From contig CAKUKJ010000080.1 of assembly GCA_934662525.1 (NCBI GenBank), positions 1 through 8,416 on the forward strand: DNA of 8,416 nucleotides, written 5' to 3'. A model generated the notes under the pieces. That model made no database searches. It worked only from the letters and a program-made list of their open reading frames with translations, and had not been told where the DNA came from. Position numbers and translations under genes: made by a program. This DNA is from an uncultured Coriobacteriales bacterium (GTDB lineage Bacteria; Actinomycetota; Coriobacteriia; Coriobacteriales; UMGS124). Position 1 is the stretch's first letter; the number at the start of each line of letters is the position of its first letter. This document shows, one piece after another, positions 5,823-8,416 of the stretch.

Positions 5823-6845
5823 TTGAACAGCCGCTTGGGTACGTCGCAGGCGAATACTGAAGAGTGCGGGGCTTCTAGGCAGGCCGCCTCGCGCAGGTCG
5901 TTTGTTGCGCAGGCGGCAGGGCTGGCTGCAGTCGGCGCGACGGCGCTAACGGGCTTGGCGCTCCCGCGTCTCGCGCACGGCGAGGAGACAGGCGCGCCCG
6001 ACGTGGGCGACACCGGGCAGAACCCGCAACCAGCGACGAGCCCTTCCGAGGCAACGGAGGCCGCGCCCGCGCCGCAGGCCCCCGCCAGCCTTCCCGGCTG
6101 GGTGGACGAGCAGGTCGCCCAAACGTTGCTCTCCCAGGCAGACGACCCGCAGGTCGCCTCCATCCTCGCAGACGCGCAGGCCTTGGGCGAAATGGACGAG
6201 CACCTGGCAAGCAAGCTGCTCAAACTCGCGGCGAACGACCCTGCCGCGCGGGCGTTCGTGGCCGGCTTCCGCACCTCCTATCCTGGCACGAGGGCGGGCA
6301 GCCTCACCGAAGACGACCTGGCGGGCGCTGGCGAGATTCCCCTTTTCATGCAATGGGACACACGCTGGGGCTACATGGAGTACATCGGCGGCCCCATGGG
6401 CACGAAAGGCTGCTGCCCCACCTGCCTGTCGATGCTGTACGCGGGATTTTCGGGCAGGTGCGACATGAGCCCCTACATCGTGTCGCGGCTCGCCACCGAG
6501 TCGGGCCTATGTGACTCCGAAGGCGGCACATACGGCGAGTTTGTGGGCCACTTCGCCCAGCTCGTCGGCCTCGACTACGCCGAGGTGCTCGACTTCGACA
6601 CGGCGTGCGCCTACCTCAACGACGGTTGGGCGCTCGTGTGCAACCTGGGTGAAGGGGAGTTCACCGATGTGGGCCATTACGTCCTCGTCACCGGCTGGGT
6701 CGACGATGAGGGCAGCGTGCGTGTGAACGACCCGTACAACTCGACGGTCGATGCGCAGGTCTGGCCCCTCGCAACCATCTATTTCGAGTGCAACTCAGCC
6801 TATGCCGTGCGCGCGGGCAACGTCGTGCCCATCCGCGCAGCGTAG
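5823..6845 (+). CDS. Tat-exported C39-like cysteine peptidase (Peptidase_C39_2 type)
   Basis: A 340-residue protein if started at TTG 5823. That start has AAAGGG 7 nt upstream and lies just behind an extended -10. In-frame ATGs at 5688 and 5778 precede the promoter and are less likely. Residues 23-28 read SRRSFV, a twin-arginine motif, followed by a hydrophobic Ala/Leu/Gly stretch and a probable cleavage point near residue 51-54, so it should be exported folded by Tat. A Pro/Ala-rich linker and a helical region follow. The C-terminal domain has Q177 (LFMQWDTRWGY), C197 in KGCCPTCLSM, H285 in GHYVLVTG and N302-D303 in VNDPYNS. These match the Gln/Cys/His/Asp pattern of C39-like papain-fold peptidases. 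Substrate unknown. crcB follows after 26 nt. Confidence 0.78.
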   Translation: MNSRLGTSQANTEECGASRQAASRRSFVAQAAGLAAVGATALTGLALPRLAHGEETGAPDVGDTGQNPQPATSPSEATEAAPAPQAPASLPGWVDEQVAQTLLSQADDPQVASILADAQALGEMDEHLASKLLKLAANDPAARAFVAGFRTSYPGTRAGSLTEDDLAGAGEIPLFMQWDTRWGYMEYIGGPMGTKGCCPTCLSMLYAGFSGRCDMSPYIVSRLATESGLCDSEGGTYGEFVGHFAQLVGLDYAEVLDFDTACAYLNDGWALVCNLGEGEFTDVGHYVLVTGWVDDEGSVRVNDPYNSTVDAQVWPLATIYFECNSAYAVRAGNVVPIRAA

Positions 6846-6871
6846 CCTCTCAAGGGCAGAAAGGTCTCACC

Positions 6872-7255
6872 GTGCTTGTCAACTGCCTGTTCGTGGGCCT
6901 GGGCGGGTTCGTCGGCTCCGTCCTGCGCTATCTTGTGGGCTTCATCCCTGTAGGCATCACCGTCGGCGCGTCGACGGCGTTCCCCATCAAGACGCTCGTC
7001 ATCAACGTCGTGGGGTCGTTCGTCATCGGCATCGTGTGCGCGCTGGCATCCAGGCTCGGCGTCGGCATGAACCCGCAGCTGTTGCTCTTCCTCAAGGTGG
7101 GCCTATGCGGCGGCTTCACCACGTTCTCCACGTTCGCCCTGGAGTCAAACGGCCTCATCCAAGCGGGGCAGGCGCCTCTCGCCCTGCTCTATGCCGCGCT
7201 GAGCGTGGCCTTGAGCATCGCTGCCGTCTTCGCCGCACAGGCGCTGGTGAAGTAG
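6872..7255 (+). CDS. crcB: Fluoride channel Fluc/CrcB
   Basis: A 127-residue membrane protein with four hydrophobic helices, the usual size for Fluc, which lets toxic fluoride leak out of the cell as a dual-topology dimer. The family marks are all present: GGFVGSVLRY (residues 11-20), INVVGSFVIG with pore Asn45, and the hallmark GGFTTFSTF (80-88) with the Phe and Thr residues that line the fluoride path. Start GTG 6872 has AGAAAGG 7 nt upstream. Only one crcB is seen, so a homodimer is expected rather than the two-gene heterodimer of some Gram-positives. It follows the peptidase gene by 26 nt, leaving no room for a fluoride riboswitch. Its stop sits in a hairpin shared with the convergent ArsC-like gene. 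Confidence 0.95.
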   Translation: MLVNCLFVGLGGFVGSVLRYLVGFIPVGITVGASTAFPIKTLVINVVGSFVIGIVCALASRLGVGMNPQLLLFLKVGLCGGFTTFSTFALESNGLIQAGQAPLALLYAALSVALSIAAVFAAQALVK

Positions 7256-7277
7256 GGGGAGCGGGGTCGCCCCCTAC
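7252..7277. terminator. Bidirectional hairpin between crcB and the ArsC-like gene
   Basis: GTAGGGGG (7252-7259) and CCCCCTAC (7270-7277) form a perfect 8-bp stem with a 10-nt loop. The crcB TAG (7253-7255) lies in one arm and the opposing gene's TAG (complement of 7274-7276) in the other. There is no T-tract on either side, so it may act as a processing or transcription-blocking stem rather than a classic intrinsic terminator. Confidence 0.5.
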
Positions 7278-7633
7278 CCCAGGCGCTCCTGCCAGGCCGC
7301 TTCCCGGAAGCCCACAAGCACGAAATCGTCGCCCATCACAAGCGGGCGCTTCACGAGCATGCCGTTGGTCGCAAGCAGCTCGAACGCCGCCTCGTCGCTC
7401 ATCCCGGCATCAAGCTGGGCCTTCACGCCCATCTCGCGGTAAAGCACGCCGCTTGTGTTGAAGAGCTTGCGCACGGGGATACCGCCGAGCGAAGCCCACT
7501 GGGCAAGCTCGGCAGCCGTGGGGTTGTCCGCCACGATGTCGCGGTCGATGTAGTCCACCCCATGCTCGTCGAGCCACTTCTTGGCCTTCTTGCAGGTAGA
7601 GCACTTGGGATACTCAAGAAAAAGGACGGTCAT
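7274..7633 (-). CDS. ArsC/Spx-family thioredoxin-fold reductase
   Basis: A 119-residue protein of the ArsC-related group (arsenate reductase, Spx and YffB-like proteins), a glutaredoxin-like fold. It starts MTVLFLEYPKCSTCKKAKKW with C11 and C14 as a CxxC pair. Next come GIPVRKLFNTSG (R55), LLATNGMLVKRPLV (K95-R96-P97) and VGFR (R110), arginines in the places where ArsC holds its oxyanion. The CxxC resembles Spx and the small ArsC-related proteins. A true arsenic role is unproven because no arsR or arsenite pump is nearby, so it may be a redox regulator or an orphan reductase. Start ATG 7633 has GGAGG 5 nt upstream. It converges on crcB with 18 nt between their coding ends. Confidence 0.88.
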   Translation of the reverse strand: MTVLFLEYPKCSTCKKAKKWLDEHGVDYIDRDIVADNPTAAELAQWASLGGIPVRKLFNTSGVLYREMGVKAQLDAGMSDEAAFELLATNGMLVKRPLVMGDDFVLVGFREAAWQERLG

Positions 7634-7672
7634 GGGGACCTCCGATCACGGGACGGGATTCCGACGCGCCTC

Positions 7673-7701
7673 ATGATACGCCAGGCTCTGCCCGATCAGA
7701 A
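7673..7701 (-). promoter_or_regulatory. Possible promoter of the ArsC-like gene
   Basis: TATCAT (-10; plus 7673-7678) preceded at 17 nt by TTCTGA (-35; plus 7696-7701). The -10 is one base off consensus, the -35 is poor. The RNA would start near 7666, about 33 nt ahead of ATG 7633. Confidence 0.35.
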
Positions 7702-7796
7702 GTGAACAAGGAACAATAGTCGGCACCCTTCCCCACGTCTCAAGGTAAACTTGCGCACAAGACAGGACGTTGAGCAACGCACGGAAAAGGTCAAAC

Positions 7797-8416
7797 ATGG
7801 CTCGCACTATCAGTTTGGGAGCGCAGAGCTTCGCGGACTTGCGCGAGGCAGGCTACTTCTACATCGACAAGACCGACTTCATCCAACGCTGGTGGGAGTC
7901 GGGAGACGTTGTGACCCTTATTTGTCGCCCGCGCCGTTTTGGCAAGACTCTCAACCTGCGCACGGTCGAGAGTTTCCTCTCACCTGATTATGCCGATAAA
8001 GGCGAGCGGCTCTTCAACGGGCTGGAGATATGGGGCAGTACGTCTATGCGCGGCATCCAGGGACACGTCCCCGTTGTCTTCGCCTCGTTCGCCGATTGCA
8101 AGGGAAGCTCGTTTGATGAGGCTCGGGCGAAGATGTTTCAGGAGGTCACCGCCCTTTTCGACCGCAACCGCTATCTCCTGGATGACAGCCTCACGCCCTC
8201 TGAGCGGCAGCGCTTCGAGGCCGTCGGCCCCACCATGGACGAGGCCGACTTCTCCGGGTCGTTGAAGCTTCTCTGCACATTGCTCGAGGCCCATTACGAT
8301 GTGAAACCGGTTGTGCTTCTTGACGAATATGACACGCCTATGCAGGAGGCCTGGACCGAAGGCTGGTGAAACGACTCCGCGCTACGAAGACTGCTTCGGT
8401 TTTACCGAAAAGGAGG
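7797..8416 (+). pseudogene. AAA-ATPase_like/PDDEXK_9-type protein, broken after Walker B
   Basis: The N-terminal 190 codons (ATG 7797, AAAAGG 6 nt upstream, to TGA 8367-8369) belong to the orphan ATPase family whose full members have about 500 residues. It shows LGAQSFADLREAGYFYIDKT, the P-loop variant CRPRRFGKTL (43-52), and Walker B VVLLDEYDTP (D176-E177). The reading then ends EAWTEGW and stops. Only a few bases on, in the +1 frame (codons from 8371), TTPRYEDCFGFTEKE appears. That is the segment which in intact relatives lies well beyond Walker B and begins the C-terminal half. The conserved middle, including the TGVTR...FS.LNNL region, is absent. I infer an internal deletion of some 50 codons with loss of frame. 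The remnant runs off the right edge. Sequencing or assembly error is the alternative. The full family has a C-terminal PD-(D/E)XK-like fold and no settled function. Confidence 0.75.

Noticed and set aside
6846..6871. Fluoride riboswitch ahead of crcB
   Set aside because: Only 26 nt separate the genes, too short for the pseudoknotted aptamer, and no GGNGAUG-type start of that aptamer is seen there.
7274..7633. Naming the thioredoxin-fold gene arsC or spx
   Set aside because: It has features of both groups and no arsenic operon or ClpXP-adaptor context, so a symbol would overstate the evidence.

Overview
The window is GC-rich (a hand count of 2581-2640 gives 44 of 60 G+C), gene-dense and uses GTG/TTG starts with strong Shine-Dalgarno sites. 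Together with the kinds of proteins present, this suggests an anaerobic, gut-type actinobacterium of the Coriobacteriia. That placement is an inference from general resemblance, not a database match.

Layout. At the left edge is the 3' end of a sirtuin-like (Sir2) gene on the plus strand (to 260). An AT-richer island follows (379-1848): one minus-strand gene for an AAA ATPase with a DUF4143 C-terminus, bracketed by two exact 44-bp direct repeats, each of which is an imperfect hairpin. Next, on the minus strand, lies a drug/sugar export block: a SotB-like MFS exporter (1900-3099), a MATE exporter (3365-4696) and a MarR regulator (4702-5337). marR and the MATE gene are 5 nt apart and clearly form one operon. 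marR has a low-complexity Ala/Pro tail whose DNA holds two strong palindromes just ahead of the MATE start, and a pair of operator-like direct repeats lies upstream of marR.

A small minus-strand ORF of about 70 codons (5475-5687) diverges from a plus-strand gene for a Tat-exported C39-like cysteine peptidase (best start TTG 5823, end 6845). A Fluc/CrcB fluoride channel gene follows 26 nt later. crcB converges on an ArsC/Spx-family thioredoxin-fold reductase gene, and the two stop codons sit in opposite arms of one hairpin. The right end holds a second, unrelated type of orphan ATPase (AAA-ATPase_like/PDDEXK_9 type). It is broken near its Walker B motif: the conserved middle is missing and the C-terminal part resumes in another frame.

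How it fits together. marR-MATE plus the neighbouring MFS gene look like an efflux island under MarR control. crcB and the ArsC-like gene are housekeeping stress genes. The most unusual part is the repeat-bracketed DUF4143 ATPase island. Its leader carries nested inverted repeats built from the same TTTTGGGAGT-like unit, and one arm contains the ribosome binding site. Coding-like scraps on both flanks hint that it landed in an older gene.
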